Source of the DNA: Halocaridina rubra
Lineage: Eukaryota; Arthropoda; Malacostraca; Decapoda; Atyidae
Assembly: GCA_037179515.1 (NCBI GenBank)
Contig: JAXCGZ010019186.1
Coordinates: 1 to 64,000 of the forward strand
DNA length: 64,000 bases
Direction of reading: 5' to 3'
Part shown: positions 1 through 31,839 of the stretch, one piece after another
Layout: each line of letters starts with the position of its first letter
Numbering within the stretch: position 1 is the stretch's first letter
Position numbers and translations under genes: made by a program
The notes under the pieces: model-generated
The model's input: only the letters and a program-made list of their open reading frames with translations
The model's database searches: none
What the model was told of the DNA's origin: nothing

Positions 1-109
1 TCGTTGAACAAAGAACTGTTGTAAGCAAGTCATAAGTCAACTTAGTCCTAGTACCAAGGACCCCGACAAACTAGAGGAGTTTGTGGGACTTTCTTATAAA
101 GTTAGTTGC

Positions 110-282
110 CGTCGTGAGATGCTACGAGGCACTCATTTATACTGTGCTGGTTGACAGTACTTAAAGAGTAATTAGTTGTACTCGTGAGATGCTACGAGGC
201 ACTCATTTTTACTGTGTTTGTTGACAGTACTTATAAGTTTATTATTAGTGGTCCTCGTGAGACGTTACGAGACACTCAAGTA
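110..282. repeat. Tandem ~70-bp repeat, three copies, each with a short hairpin
   Basis: Three consecutive units begin with a CTCGTGAGAT..ACGAG core near positions 112, 182 and 255, about 70-73 bp apart. Each is followed by a variant of GGCACTCATTT and then TTGACAGTACTTA. The core is an imperfect palindrome (CTCGT...ACGAG), so each unit could form a small stem-loop. The third unit is diverged. No coding frame is visible. It could be the internal repeat of an LTR or another mobile element cut by the window edge; the class is not recognised. Confidence 0.7.
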
Positions 283-738
283 AAAAACGTGATAGAGATA
301 CGTGGATAAGAAGATATTCAATAAGTCTGATTGGGAATCCCGTGATTGCTGACGACATCAGGGTTATCCGGATAGATGAGTACAGATGCAATGCAGATTT
401 ACCTTATTTCTAACAATATTTATAACTACGTGTGAGGGACAGAATGAGCTCATTTAATTGGACACTCGTAGGTAGAATGTATGTTAGAAATGTATTATTC
501 TGGATGAGGAAGTTTTAATTTAAGGTGAGGAGAGTTTATTTAAATATTCACATATCAGCAGTTCATAAACCCCCTTATAAAATATTTGCATGTATGTCTA
601 TGCATGTAATATTAATTATATTTTATTGGTAGAGGATTTAAATTTGAGATCGTGGTAGGCCTCTACTGAAGCCGTGTCAGGATTTCCGAATTTGGGGGGT
701 TATAAGATCGAAGGGTAAATAACACACAGGAAATCCTC

Positions 739-741
<3 letters not shown>

Positions 742-817
<76 letters not shown>

Positions 818-821
818 TGTA

Positions 822-860
<39 letters not shown>
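742..860. repeat. Compound microsatellite (TA)n-(GT)n-(GA)n
   Basis: An uninterrupted TA array (742-816) passes through a short GT run into a GA run. It is a simple repeat with no coding content. Confidence 0.95.
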
Positions 861-1002
861 TATCAGGTAAAGCTTAGTGTCCTCAGAATATTAAATAACC
901 ACGTATGTTGTTGGGCTAGGTCAATTTGGTTAGATTAGAATAGGTTAATGCCTAACCTAATATAACTATCCTAACCTAACAATTCAATAGCTTATTAAAT
1001 GT

Positions 1003-1258
1003 TCTGGTGGTAATGCTCTGGATTCGCAGTCACGAGGTTGGCAGATCGGTTCCCGTCCAAGACCGGAAGTTTAAGCTGTTTACTGGGAGGTTACTGCTGT
1101 GGCTGGTCACCACAATGGGGGGGTTGGGGCTTGCTACGGCTGACTTTCTGAGGATGGATATCGAAGCTTAAACCCGGTAACCTTTACTTATAAGTGTACT
1201 CCTAGATTTGTAAGAGAATACCTATTGTATAATGGAGATAAAAGTTTATTATTATTAT
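1003..1258 (+). repeat. tRNA-derived SINE, family S1
   Basis: A tRNA-like head (GGTGGTAATGCTCTGGATTCGCAG, then a box-B-like region) is followed by a body containing CCGTCCAAGACCG and GTTTAAGCTGTTTACTGG. The tail is AATGGAGATAAAAGTTTATTATTATT. The same body and ATAAA(G)TTTATTA tail recur at 7822-8014, which defines the family. The two-box head and AT-rich tail are typical of SINEs. Confidence 0.7.
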
Positions 1259-1293
1259 TTACATGATACTGTGTGTGTGTAACCTCTTTGTAA

Positions 1294-1806
1294 TGACATA
1301 ATTGTGCTTACGGGAAGGAGCCCCATGCTTGTTACAACCGTCTCCTGGTCGTTTCCATTTTGTACTTATTGATATTTATCATACTTGTCCTTAAGACTAT
1401 GGATTGAGTTAGCGTTAGCTACCTCCTTGCTTATCGAATTCCAATTATCAACTGCTCTTACACACACACCAAAAAAAATGTACTTACATCCTTTAAAGAA
1501 GTTTTCTTACTATGCTTCAAACTATGACCTTAAGTTCTAGAGCCAACCATATCAAAAAACGCCTCCATATCCCCTTCATTCTTCTAGCTTCGAGTGATGT
1601 AGGTCTAATTTCCTCAGCCTCTCCTCATAACTGAGATTGCGTATTTTTGGCACCAGTTTCGTGCCATGTCTTTGAACCTTTTCCAGCTTTTTTTGTGTTT
1701 TTTCAAGAATGGACTCCAAAAGGGGAGCTGCATATTTAAGCTTTAGCCTCATATAAGTTACATAAACATTTCTTACTCCAAGTGTCTGAAGGCTACCCAT
1801 ACATAT
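1294..1806 (-). mobile_element. CR1-like LINE 3' fragment
   Basis: On the minus strand this reads as the C-terminal part of the same reverse transcriptase ORF seen at 12390-13187: a YVTYMRLKLKYAAPLLES-type stretch, then KLEKVQRHGTKLVPKIRNLSYEERLRKLDL. It is followed by the shared 3' UTR ending in an AATTAGGTAATCAC-like terminus. It is 5' truncated, has an internal deletion near 1563 and is frameshifted, so it is a dead copy. Confidence 0.75.
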
Positions 1807-1845
1807 GCTAAGATCTGTGTTCTGTTAATCGCTAATCTTTACGTG

Positions 1846-1846
<1 letters not shown>

Positions 1847-1930
<84 letters not shown>
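1847..1930. repeat. (TA)n microsatellite
   Basis: Uninterrupted TA dinucleotide array. Confidence 0.95.
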
Positions 1931-1931
<1 letters not shown>

Positions 1932-2845
1932 TTGCTTGTGAGAAAGGCATATGTGCATTTATTTACTCGTAAGCAATATAACCTTTGCAAGATTATTTTT
2001 AAAAAAAATAAGACCTAAGTTCTAACAGAGAGAGAGAGAGAGAGAGAACGATGATATTTCTTAGTCTTAAGTAGACACATCATTCACATTGATTACTCAA
2101 ATACTGTACCACATAAATCTCTTCTCGTTGCAGTACTCAAAAATAAATGACTAGTTTTATGCATACTGTACTGATAGATAGGGTACATATAGTCGGTTGG
2201 AGTTGTCATGTTTATCTCACTCGACAAGGTGGATTCCTCACCCCAGCCATGAAGAAATATCCTTTGCAAATATATGATCGGAACTGCGTAATGAACGTAT
2301 AAAATAACCTAGTCATTGGTTCGTAGGAATCCAGGGTTTTCACCTTGCAAACCAAATGAAGCCTGTCCGTTGTTCATGAACGAGGATATACGCAGTGATT
2401 TGCAGCACAGAAGAAGTTGTGTGTGTGTGTGTGTGTATTCGTAGAATCCTCGTAAATTTAATTAAAATTCAAAATATCTTATTGACATAATAGGCAATTA
2501 CATCAAATGGATCTTGTTAGCAAGCTAACAAGCCCGCCCCACAATTATAGAAAAAAATAAATATTTGTTCGTAGTCGAGATAAAAAGGAGAATGGTGATC
2601 TGTTTAATCAAACAGGGAGGCTGCTCTGGAAACGATGGGTGACTATTAAACAGCGTATCTCATGTGATTACGATGCAGTTTATTAACCTTTATTGACTAA
2701 GCTAATGACGATTTGCTTGCATGAGTCTTTTGTGCCATAAATCTCTATATGTATGTGTCATTAAAAGTCTGCAGTGAATAATCGAAGTAAATATGATTCA
2801 AAATCACTCATTTTTTTTTCTTGAGTAAGAAAAGATGATTGGAGT

Positions 2846-2998
2846 TCGCTAAGCGAGGAGGTAGTTAATACTAACTCATTTTATAGTTTTAAGGATAAAT
2901 ACAACTAGTATCATTGAGTATAAAAATGGAACCGACCAGGCTACGGGGAGTTATGAGCATGGGGCTCTTTCCCGTAAATACAATGAGATAATTGCAAA
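2846..2998 (+). mobile_element. CR1-like LINE 3' terminal fragment
   Basis: GTTCGCTAAGCGAGGAGGTAGTTAAT through GGGGCTCTTTCCCGTAAATACAATGAGATAATTG matches the last codons and 3' UTR of the element at 12390-13277. About 150 bp of the 3' end survives. It abuts a GA microsatellite (3003-3055). Confidence 0.75.
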
Positions 2999-2999
2999 C

Positions 3000-3002
<3 letters not shown>

Positions 3003-3055
<53 letters not shown>
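3003..3055. repeat. (GA)n microsatellite
   Basis: Perfect AG/GA dinucleotide array directly after a CR1-like 3' end. Confidence 0.95.
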
Positions 3056-3057
<2 letters not shown>

Positions 3058-3189
3058 GCGTCAGAAGCATTTAAATGAAACACATCCTGCCATAAGTGTG
3101 CTGTTGTATGCGTCATATCATTATTAACTCCTTTGAACATAAGACTTAGTACTTTTATAACGCCGAAATATACCATGATACTCATTTAG

Positions 3190-4150
3190 TAGCCTAATGA
3201 TCTTACCTTTTCAAGCTTTATATTTTATGATGCAGGTTGGTCGCCCCTCACAATATCGGCCCTCCCAAAATTATTGCTATATCGGTCGCCTCCTCTGTAC
3301 ATTATCAAAAATGTCATAATATATAATTAATATAAGGACTGTCACCTAGAATATCAATCAGAATTCATGGTATGATTCATTTAATCCTCACTCTCTCTTC
3401 TTAGAAATGATAAGTCATTCAGTAAAAACAGCCTCGTTTCGTATTAGCATGACTTGTTTTCGTTACGTTCCTCCCAAACGGAGCCTGAAAGCCTTGCACC
3501 TGTCCAGACCAGATGCATCCCTCCGTAAATGTATCAAAATAATCATCCCTGTAATATACCTAACCCTGAAACGGTCATACACAAGTTGCATTTTATCTCC
3601 TTTCTCGGATCAGAGAGGTTCGCTAGTACACCATTAGATGTGTATAGTCAGTGGTAGAATAGTATCTTTAAGAGTTAGATCTTTAACTGAGCCCCACTTC
3701 TATAGCAGAAAGGGAAAGTCGGTGGAACCATTTTTGTTTGTAAGATTCTTGGAAGATTCGATGCTAGATACTATCCGAAACATTTTTTTTTATTTTTTAG
3801 GATGGGATAGGATAGGAGGGGAAAAAGGGGGAGGGAATTAAGGATATAAGGGAATTGGAGGGAAAAGCACGAAAATTAAATAAAGTAAGACATAAAGAGA
3901 GGGGCAGACCCTCGTGCTAAGTTTTGATCTGGAATTCAGATACTTTTTCCCGAAACATCGTGGATAGCCTAGCTATATACATCCAGTGGGCAGCAGAATA
4001 GATAGGAATCTGTCTTTCTTGTTAATTAGCGTATCCCAAGAAACGGGGCTGGGGTTAAAAGAATTTTGAGGGCATGTTGGCGAAAATTCCCTATCGGACT
4101 AATATTGGAGTTCTTAGGATAACCTGACTACCTGTTTGTTTGGAGCTTCC
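3190..4150. other. Intergenic stretch, nothing recognised
   Basis: Only short open frames without recognisable domains and a G-rich run near 3800-3840 are seen. I find no splice-bounded exon or repeat family here. Confidence 0.4.
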
Positions 4151-4162
4151 GGTATATTGACA

Positions 4163-4163
<1 letters not shown>

Positions 4164-4208
<45 letters not shown>
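4164..4208. repeat. (TTA)n microsatellite
   Basis: Trinucleotide ATT/TTA array, possibly the tail of an unrecognised SINE. Confidence 0.9.
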
Positions 4209-4211
<3 letters not shown>

Positions 4212-4420
4212 TGCATTCATTTGGGTACTTAACTCTCAGTCGAATGTAACTTTTTTTGCAGAAAAAAATAAATTGTATATTATTTTTTTTCCGAGTTTCA
4301 CCAGTTATATTTCCTGAAAAGTATCACAGTTGCTTGAAGGACTTCCCTGTGCACGGCTTTTTCTCTTCCCTTTTTCCTTGTTTTATGAGCAGATTATCAT
4401 TTTCATGTAAATTAATATTT

Positions 4421-4454
<34 letters not shown>

Positions 4455-5168
4455 GTAATGTTTTTTTTTTCCTATTAATATACGGACTACCTACTATTAA
4501 TATACAGACGACCTATCCTCGGTGTTCAAGACGACTTATGGTACTGATTGAAACAGACTGAAGGGATGGACGCTGAAAAATAAATATAAATTAAAATTCC
4601 TACAGTACAGGTTTTTGCCCCGTTCGTTGTATAAACCAGATTTTTCCCGTACGTAGATAATTTTTGTTTGTTTGTACGTCTGTGTTTGTCTGGCTACTTG
4701 CAAATACATATGATTTGTTTGTGAATAGAATACTCTCCATCTTTTTTACTGTATCAGTTTGCTGCTATTTGTATGAATACATGCATTTATCCAATTTGAA
4801 AATGAAGCAGAAAAAGTACAAAAATCATATTTGGAAATAGAAAACATGAATCTTTTAGATCATAAGAAAAATAACGCGCATATCATATGTGTTCCTTTAA
4901 GTCATGTAGCCTGAAAGTGCATTAGGTAGGGAGGCTACTGTACATACCACGAAACCACTTTAAGCAATCCCCCCCACATCTTGCTCATAGAGGTAGTGGC
5001 AGAACCTTGAATTCTTCCATGAAAACGTGCTTCAGATCCTGGAAAACCGCAAATACCAGTTAGTTAAAAGTATAAAAATCATATAAATCTTCTGACTTGG
5101 CAGACGTCAAATGGGAATTAATAAATGAATAAATAAATAAAAAATATGTAAATATATATTGTTTATGC

Positions 5169-5335
5169 AGGAAGTAATGGTAAGTTTTTGTAGCGTAGAG
5201 TTCTCGACTCGGAAGACGATAGAACCGCGTTCGAACCTACTGGGGGTAGGATAGGAAGGCTATCTAGCCTTAATTTCCCAGCTTCAATTTATGTTCCCAA
5301 TCCTAAATTAGGACTAACAGTGACACAAAATGTAA
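5169..5335 (+). repeat. tRNA-derived SINE, family S3
   Basis: A tRNA-like head (GTAGCGTAGAGTTCTCGACTCGG) is followed by a box-B-like GCGTTCGAACC. The body contains CTAGCCTTAATTTCCCAGCTTCAA and ends ACTAACAGTGACACAAAATGT. Related bodies (CAGCCTTAATTCCCCGTCT and GACTAA.AGTGACAAAATGT) recur at 6375, 16537, 45778 and elsewhere. Confidence 0.65.
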
Positions 5336-5741
5336 AAATGAAAATAGTGTTACATGACTATCCGGAAAATTATATCCTTACATGAATTTATCAATTTATT
5401 GTTGAAATGTCCTACATCTGCTACACCTTGCATTTTTAAAGTGAGATGGATTAATACGTTTTATTTTTTAAAAATATAGTTTACAGTCAATAATAGCTCC
5501 ATACTACATGAATATTCGAACAATTGTATATTTCAAAGTTATGATGAGTGACCAATGGAGTTGTCATTAGCAAATGTAATGTTTGAAACATTTTGCATAC
5601 CAGAGTAAAAGCATCACATCAAAGGATATTCCTGTCTGCACGCGATATCTTAATAAGAAATGTAAAGAAATTTGTGCCATGTACTATATTTTTAGCCAGC
5701 CATACTTTTGCTTTCTTTCTTATATTTCGAGGGCAACAGCA

Positions 5742-5743
<2 letters not shown>

Positions 5744-5835
<92 letters not shown>
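5744..5835. repeat. (TA)n microsatellite
   Basis: Uninterrupted TA array. Confidence 0.95.
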
Positions 5836-5837
<2 letters not shown>

Positions 5838-5880
5838 TCTACATATTTATTCTGTAAAATGTCAGTATTTTCTGTCAATA

Positions 5881-6030
5881 ATTCGATGATTCGGTTTTAC
5901 GTCACGAACTCCCTTTTCTACTAAGGGCTAGGACGGTTGCCTTCTTACGAAGGACTTGTTTTGGCAGATGTAATCGTTACCCTGAGTGTATGCCCTTACT
6001 AACCTCAGTCCGTGACGGGGCACGAACCCT
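5881..6030 (-). repeat. tRNA-derived SINE, family S2 (5' truncated), with target-site duplication
   Basis: The + strand shows the complement of the S2 3' end (GGTTTTACGTCACGAACTCCC) through to the T-arm-like GACGGGGCACGAACCCT. The copy stops there, so the tRNA 5' half is missing. It is flanked by CAGTATTTTCTGTCAATA (5863-5880) and CAGTATTTCCTGTCAATA (6031-6048), an 18-bp duplication with one mismatch. That is the mark of L1-type retroposition. Confidence 0.8.
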
Positions 6031-6374
6031 CAGTATTTCCTGTCAATAGTAATATCATATCTCATATCCGGAGACTATTTTTTCTTGCGTGTGTGCAAAC
6101 AATAAGATTCTAAAGAAAGAAACAGTGACTATATATTAAAAACTGTATGAAGGACATATTTCCCCTTATCGATAATTTCCGTTGGTGCTGACGTAGAGGA
6201 GCTATTTTGATAAATGTAAATTTTATTTATCATATAAATAGGTTTCCGGAATATTTAACTTCCGTTTCCATAATACCCATATCTTACGCTCTCTTATTTT
6301 ATGATACATTACACGTATATTTAATTAATCTTTAATCCCTCCAGTCTAATTTGTTGTTTGCCCAATATGTATTA

Positions 6375-6530
6375 CTATTAATCCCCATTCAAATGAGGCT
6401 GGACAGTGACAAGTTGGAAATTGGGAAGTAAGGCTGGGTGCCCTTCCTAACGTCTCGCGGTGGGCCCGAACTCGGGTTTGTTACTTTACGAGTTGAGTGC
6501 TTTGACCACGGAGCTATGGCATTCATCTAA
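6375..6530 (-). repeat. tRNA-derived SINE, family S3
   Basis: The complement of the S3 body (CATTCAAATGAGGCTGGACAGTGACAA) is followed by a degraded tRNA-like head (GGGCCCGAACTCGGG, then a CACGGAGCTATGGC region). It lies on the minus strand. Confidence 0.6.
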
Positions 6531-7247
6531 TCTCCCCAGTTATTCAGACACGTTTAGAACTAGTGGTATGATACTGTATTGTTTACACGATTTTTTTTTT
6601 CTACATTTTTATGTAGGCCTCTTTTTTAATTCTTAAATTGGGAATCTCTTTTAGTGCTTTGTTTTTTAGTTGGTCTGTTATTGTCTGTGTGAAAACATAC
6701 TCAGTTTTTATACTTTTTCATATAAATAAAACCTGAGCAACGCCCCAGCCAACTATGTGAACTCCCTAAAAAAAAAAATGCTTTCGAACACTGATGGGTG
6801 TTGCTCTTGAAGTTGTCACGGGAATTGCATGCATCATGTTTAGTAAAATTACCCCTAAGTTATGAAAAAAGAAATAAGTTAATTTGGAAGCTCGGGAGAA
6901 AATCCAGCATCTACGTAGTCGTATTTAATGCAATCTACTCTTTTTTTGTTTTGTATACATCACCATATGTAGGGCAGTGGATGACTAATACTGCCAAAAA
7001 TGCATTGGATATCATTTGCACTTGATATACAACTATTTTCAAATATGATCTGTCCCTCAGTATAGTATATTTTCCAATACTCAGTTCCCGAAATCCATTG
7101 GGAAAAGTAATATACGGAATATGAAATTACAAATTTTAATGATATTAACATTAAAACATACATTCACATTTAGAATAGTTAATACCCATCATTAAAACCC
7201 CTTTTTGCTTAGCTATCACTTTCCTTTCTCTTCCTATCCGTAAGCCT

Positions 7248-7380
7248 TGACGTCATTAAAATAACAAACCAATCAGCTATCATCTCTCATTCTTTCTGGG
7301 GTTTCTAGCCAATAAGACAGGCTTTCAGTCATGACATCATTGCTCATTCACCAATCAAACCCCAGAGACTTGTGACGTAA
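7248..7380 (+). promoter_or_regulatory. Clustered CRE-like and CCAAT motifs upstream of lipocalin A
   Basis: A perfect palindromic CRE, TGACGTCA, lies at 7248-7255. CRE-like variants are TGACATCA at 7332-7339 and TGACGTAA at 7373-7380. CCAAT pentamers sit at 7269-7273, 7309-7313 and 7351-7355. They fall about 75-210 bp upstream of the predicted start site. CRE sites are bound by CREB/ATF-type bZIP factors and CCAAT by NF-Y; use here is inferred. The upstream region of lipocalin B has the same motif types. Confidence 0.55.
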
Positions 7381-7429
7381 GTTTGTCTTCCAGTGAAATC
7401 CTTGCAAAGTGTCCTCAAACCCTTAATGG

Positions 7430-7460
7430 TATATATACCTTCGCTCTCGTAGTTCAGTCA
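7430..7460 (+). promoter_or_regulatory. Lipocalin A core promoter: TATA box and initiator
   Basis: TATATATA at 7430-7437 is followed by the arthropod initiator TCAGTC at 7454-7459, which places +1 at about 7456, 26 bp after the TATA start. The resulting 5' UTR of about 117 nt leads to the ATG at 7573. Position and motif agreement are good, but no transcript evidence is available. Confidence 0.6.
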
Positions 7461-7572
7461 TTGTGTGTTTAGGCTGGGGTTGAGGTGTGTGTGTGTGTGA
7501 GATAAACTAGTTTAAACAGTGCAGCGCGAGGTTTTTGATACAAGTTTTTGTTTTAGTGTTTTTTTTTAAACC

Positions 7573-18285
<10,713 letters not shown>

Positions 18286-19180
18286 AAATCGTCGGGGATG
18301 GAGTGGAGCAACAACACTCCTTCCGAGGGAGTATCGCAGATGGCCGGGAGGGAGTCTAAAGACAGTGTGATTTATCCATCTAAATTCCTCTTACCTAACT
18401 CTACTTAATAGTGTGTAAAACTTTGTAAGGAATTTGAACTGAGTACAAGCATATATTACTTTTTAATGTCAGTTTTTATGCGGATTGATGGACCTTTTCT
18501 GCATAATATTAGCCGGGACTTTAATTTTAAATCTTTTTCAAGTCATATCTTCAGTGATCCTATTATTGGTTCTGTATAATTTATTAATTATAATGGTGCA
18601 GAGTCTGTAATTAACATAGAATTTAGGCTGAACAGACAGGCAGATCACGTGGTTTTAATTTCTATCACCAAGAACGGTCTTGGATGCAGAACTGTTGGTC
18701 AGAAATGTGAAATAGATACAGTACATTTTGTCAGTATTCCTTTGTTACTCCTTTTTTTAGTTTGCATTCTTCTACAATACATGGTTATTGATATAGAAGA
18801 GCAAAGTAGATTATGTTTTCAATATTTGTTTGGGTAAGCTACAGTACATTTTCATCATCATTCCCTTTTTACTTTTCTATTTTTCTACTCTTGTTTTGCT
18901 ACACAGTACATGTGTATTGATATAGGAAAAGCAAAATAGAGTTTTTAACTTTGGTTTTCATCTTTTACTAAACTTGTATCTTGCTTATGGAATGCTGTGT
19001 ATATTTGGAGTGCTTATAGTATTTTTTGTTTTGTTTTTTGTTTTATTAAGTAATGAGAATCACAGTAGGAGTTGATTTTCATATAATCTTCCTCTTGATT
19101 GTTTGAAAGTGTCATGATAATTTTGTAGTGCAGTAAAATTGCAACTACATCATGATGTCTCGTGTCAAAAATAAAGGAGT
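18286..19180 (+). other. Lipocalin A 3' region with candidate polyadenylation signal
   Basis: Downstream of the stop codons the sequence is AT-rich without repeats that I recognise. AATAAA at 19170-19175, followed by a T-rich stretch, is a candidate polyadenylation signal and would give a 3' UTR of about 0.8 kb. Confidence 0.4.
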
Positions 19181-19542
19181 TTATTTATTGATTTTTTTTA
19201 TCTATTTATTTGTATTGTTTTTCGTGAGGAAAAAATGTAACTAATAACCTCAAAATGAAGTCCTTTTATTTTATTTTCTATTGTTTCTTTAGCCTGGGAT
19301 ATGTAAAAGAAAATGGATCGATTTTTATAATGCAATATGTGGACCATACCGTGCCCCCATTACTAACACTGGAAGGGAAGTAATTAATAAGTAAAAAGTA
19401 AGCGTTTATCCAGCTCAAGAGGGAACACCAATTTGTTAAATTGTATATGTATATTATACTAAAGTACTGATGTAGAACAGTGAGAACATGGTACATATCT
19501 TTCCCTCATTTCATCATGCCAACAAGCATTATCATCATGAGG

Positions 19543-19738
19543 CGATCGATTTTACGTCACGGATTCCCTGTTTCTGTTAAGGGCTAGGATGGCGCCTTCC
19601 CGCTAAGAACTTTGGTCTTGGCATACGTGATCGTTACCCTGAGTGCATCCCCTGTTTAACCTCAGACCTCGGCTGGCCGCGAACTCTCGACTTAACGCAG
19701 TAGAGTCCGGATGCTGCCACTTTGCCACCGGCGACCAC
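19543..19738 (-). repeat. tRNA-derived SINE, family S2, full length
   Basis: The complement of the S2 3' end (GATTTTACGTCACGGATTCCC) runs to a tRNA-like head (ATGCTGCCACTTTGCCACCGGCGACC on the + strand). It is followed by an AAT trinucleotide array (19748-19800). It is more diverged than the other copies. Confidence 0.75.
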
Positions 19739-20354
19739 AAATAGCAATAAATAATAATAATAATAATAACAACAACAATAATAATAATAATAATAATAAT
19801 TTTCTCCACGACTTGATTCCCTCGATTTATTTCGGTATTACAAAATTCTTTTTAGGGGTAAAAACAAAAAAAATTAAAGCCGCAACCCGAATATTTTGTT
19901 TTTATTTTTGTTTACAATTGCATAATAAACAACCTTCTACCATTTGCAAAACGTCTTAGGTTTATTATTAAGTGGTGTCCAATAAAACTTGGTATATTAT
20001 ACAAGATCAACGATAGTATATCTAAAACAGCTTACAGATCTTGATAGGTAACTGAAACTCATATATATATGTGATATTTGAAGTGAAAAGGTGTAACCCT
20101 TTTCTAATATGGCACATATATTGACAACATGAAGTTGGTCTTTATAAAGTAACGGTACGGTACAATTAACTTTTTTTTTTTTACCAAACTAATGGTGTAA
20201 TATAATTTAACCTTGAGATATAGAATACTGGTAGAGATAAAGGTACGCTTTTCATATGGCATGTATCCTAATAATACACTCGCTAGTGTTAAATTGAGAG
20301 ACAATACTCTGCATAAAACTGTGAGGTGGAGTATTCTACATGCCCATTCAACCC

Positions 20355-20393
20355 ATTGGGTAATTCACTTCAGGTCGAATTACTGTTTCAGTT
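20355..20393 (+). promoter_or_regulatory. Candidate SDHAF4 promoter: inverted CCAAT and initiator
   Basis: ATTGG (20355-20359) and an initiator-like TCAGTT (20388-20393) lie 44-82 bp upstream of the predicted ATG at 20437. There is no TATA box at the usual distance, as is common for housekeeping genes. The call is by position only. Confidence 0.35.
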
Positions 20394-20436
20394 GTGTTGT
20401 AACAGTGTCTTTCGGGTTCCATTTATATACTCAACG

Positions 20437-30467
<10,031 letters not shown>

Positions 30468-31200
30468 TCACATTGCATTTAAGGTATGGCCTTTTGTCAT
30501 TTTTGTTACATACAGCATAGGTAGAGATGTTCCTAGTACTGTATTGGTAAAAATAATTATCTTTTTATATATGACTTTGAGTTAGTAAATCAATATACAT
30601 ACACTTCCCTACTAACAAACATCCGAGTTATGAACATTCGCAGATAAGAATAAAAACCTATCCATGTATTACTGTACTGTAGTATTACATTATTATTGCT
30701 GTATTAAAATTCATTAATATCATATATTTTGTTTTATGCAGTAGTTAAATGTCTTTAGCCTAAGTACTGTACAGCACTTAGGCAAATGTACTGTATATAT
30801 ATGAACTGTACTTTTTTACCTAAAAAAACTTACGAACAGACTTTGGAACCTAATTTGTTCGTAAGTAGGGGAGCGTCTCTATAGATAAATAAATTGGTAA
30901 GAAACTGTATGTTCTCTTGCATATTTTATATTTGACTTCGTCATCTGCACATATAATTTCTTTACGTCATAAATAGCAAGCATATTCAGTCCTGTATCAA
31001 GCACCAACTGCATTACTGATATACACTTCATTGTTCTTTCCTTCAAATGTGGGTTTTTCACCTCAATAGATTTTTAAGACTCCATATAGCAGTATCAAAA
31101 AAGTTGTTTTCAGACGGTAATTATTTCCTTATTAGAAGAGATATAAAAAATATTTTGAGAGGAAAAGCAGAGTACTAGTAACACCGGATCAAACCTTACC
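30468..31200. other. SDHAF4 3' flank, nothing further recognised
   Basis: AT-rich sequence that presumably includes the SDHAF4 3' UTR. No repeats or exons are recognised. Confidence 0.35.
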
Positions 31201-31214
31201 TGTGGTGTATGTAA

Positions 31215-31245
<31 letters not shown>

Positions 31246-31484
31246 ACCTTTTTACTTTCTACTTTTGCAATTCAAATGTAGAGGGGCTATGACAACTGTA
31301 CCTGTTTCTTCCAGACAAAGTTACCACATACATCTGTCTATTAGTAATGCAATTTCTATCTTTATCAATACAGATATGCTCTTAGTTACAAACTTGTGTG
31401 GTTTTGACCATGCTAAACATTATATATAAGGGGCCAAATAGTAGATACTGTGAGGAGAGAGGTGTACTTATTTGAGTCACCCTC

Positions 31485-31835
31485 TCGGTGTACTGCATTG
31501 AGAATTGTAGCTCTCAGTTTGGTCGATGCAGTGACTACCTCTTTCCTTCCACCCCCAGACTCTGGAACTCTTATTCTCCATCTATCCTCCTTAATTCCTA
31601 TGAGCTTTCTGTCTTCAAAAAGCTGATGTATCGTCATCTTAGCACCTTATCCTGCTATATTTCTAGGTCTTCATTGCTTTAACTGTTCTTTCAGCCTGTT
31701 CATATCGTATTGCTTATCATTCTCTTATTGCTGCCTTATCCTAAAGCTGCCACTTTTTTTTCCTCAATGATTTATTGGTGCCCCGGCCTGATGAGGGCAA
31801 TTTTTTTTTGCCCATCTCGTTGTCAGACTCATTAT
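31485..31835 (+). mobile_element. Jockey-like LINE 3' fragment (diverged subfamily)
   Basis: GTACTGCATTGAGAATTGTAGCTC..TTTGGTCGATGCAGTGACTACC..CCCAGACTCTGGAACTC..CTTCAAAAAGCTGATGTATCGTC follows the C-terminal codons of the Jockey-like ORF. The 3' UTR ends TGATGAGGGCAATTTTTTTTTGCCCATCTCGTTGTCA. Confidence 0.7.
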
Positions 31836-31839
31836 AATT

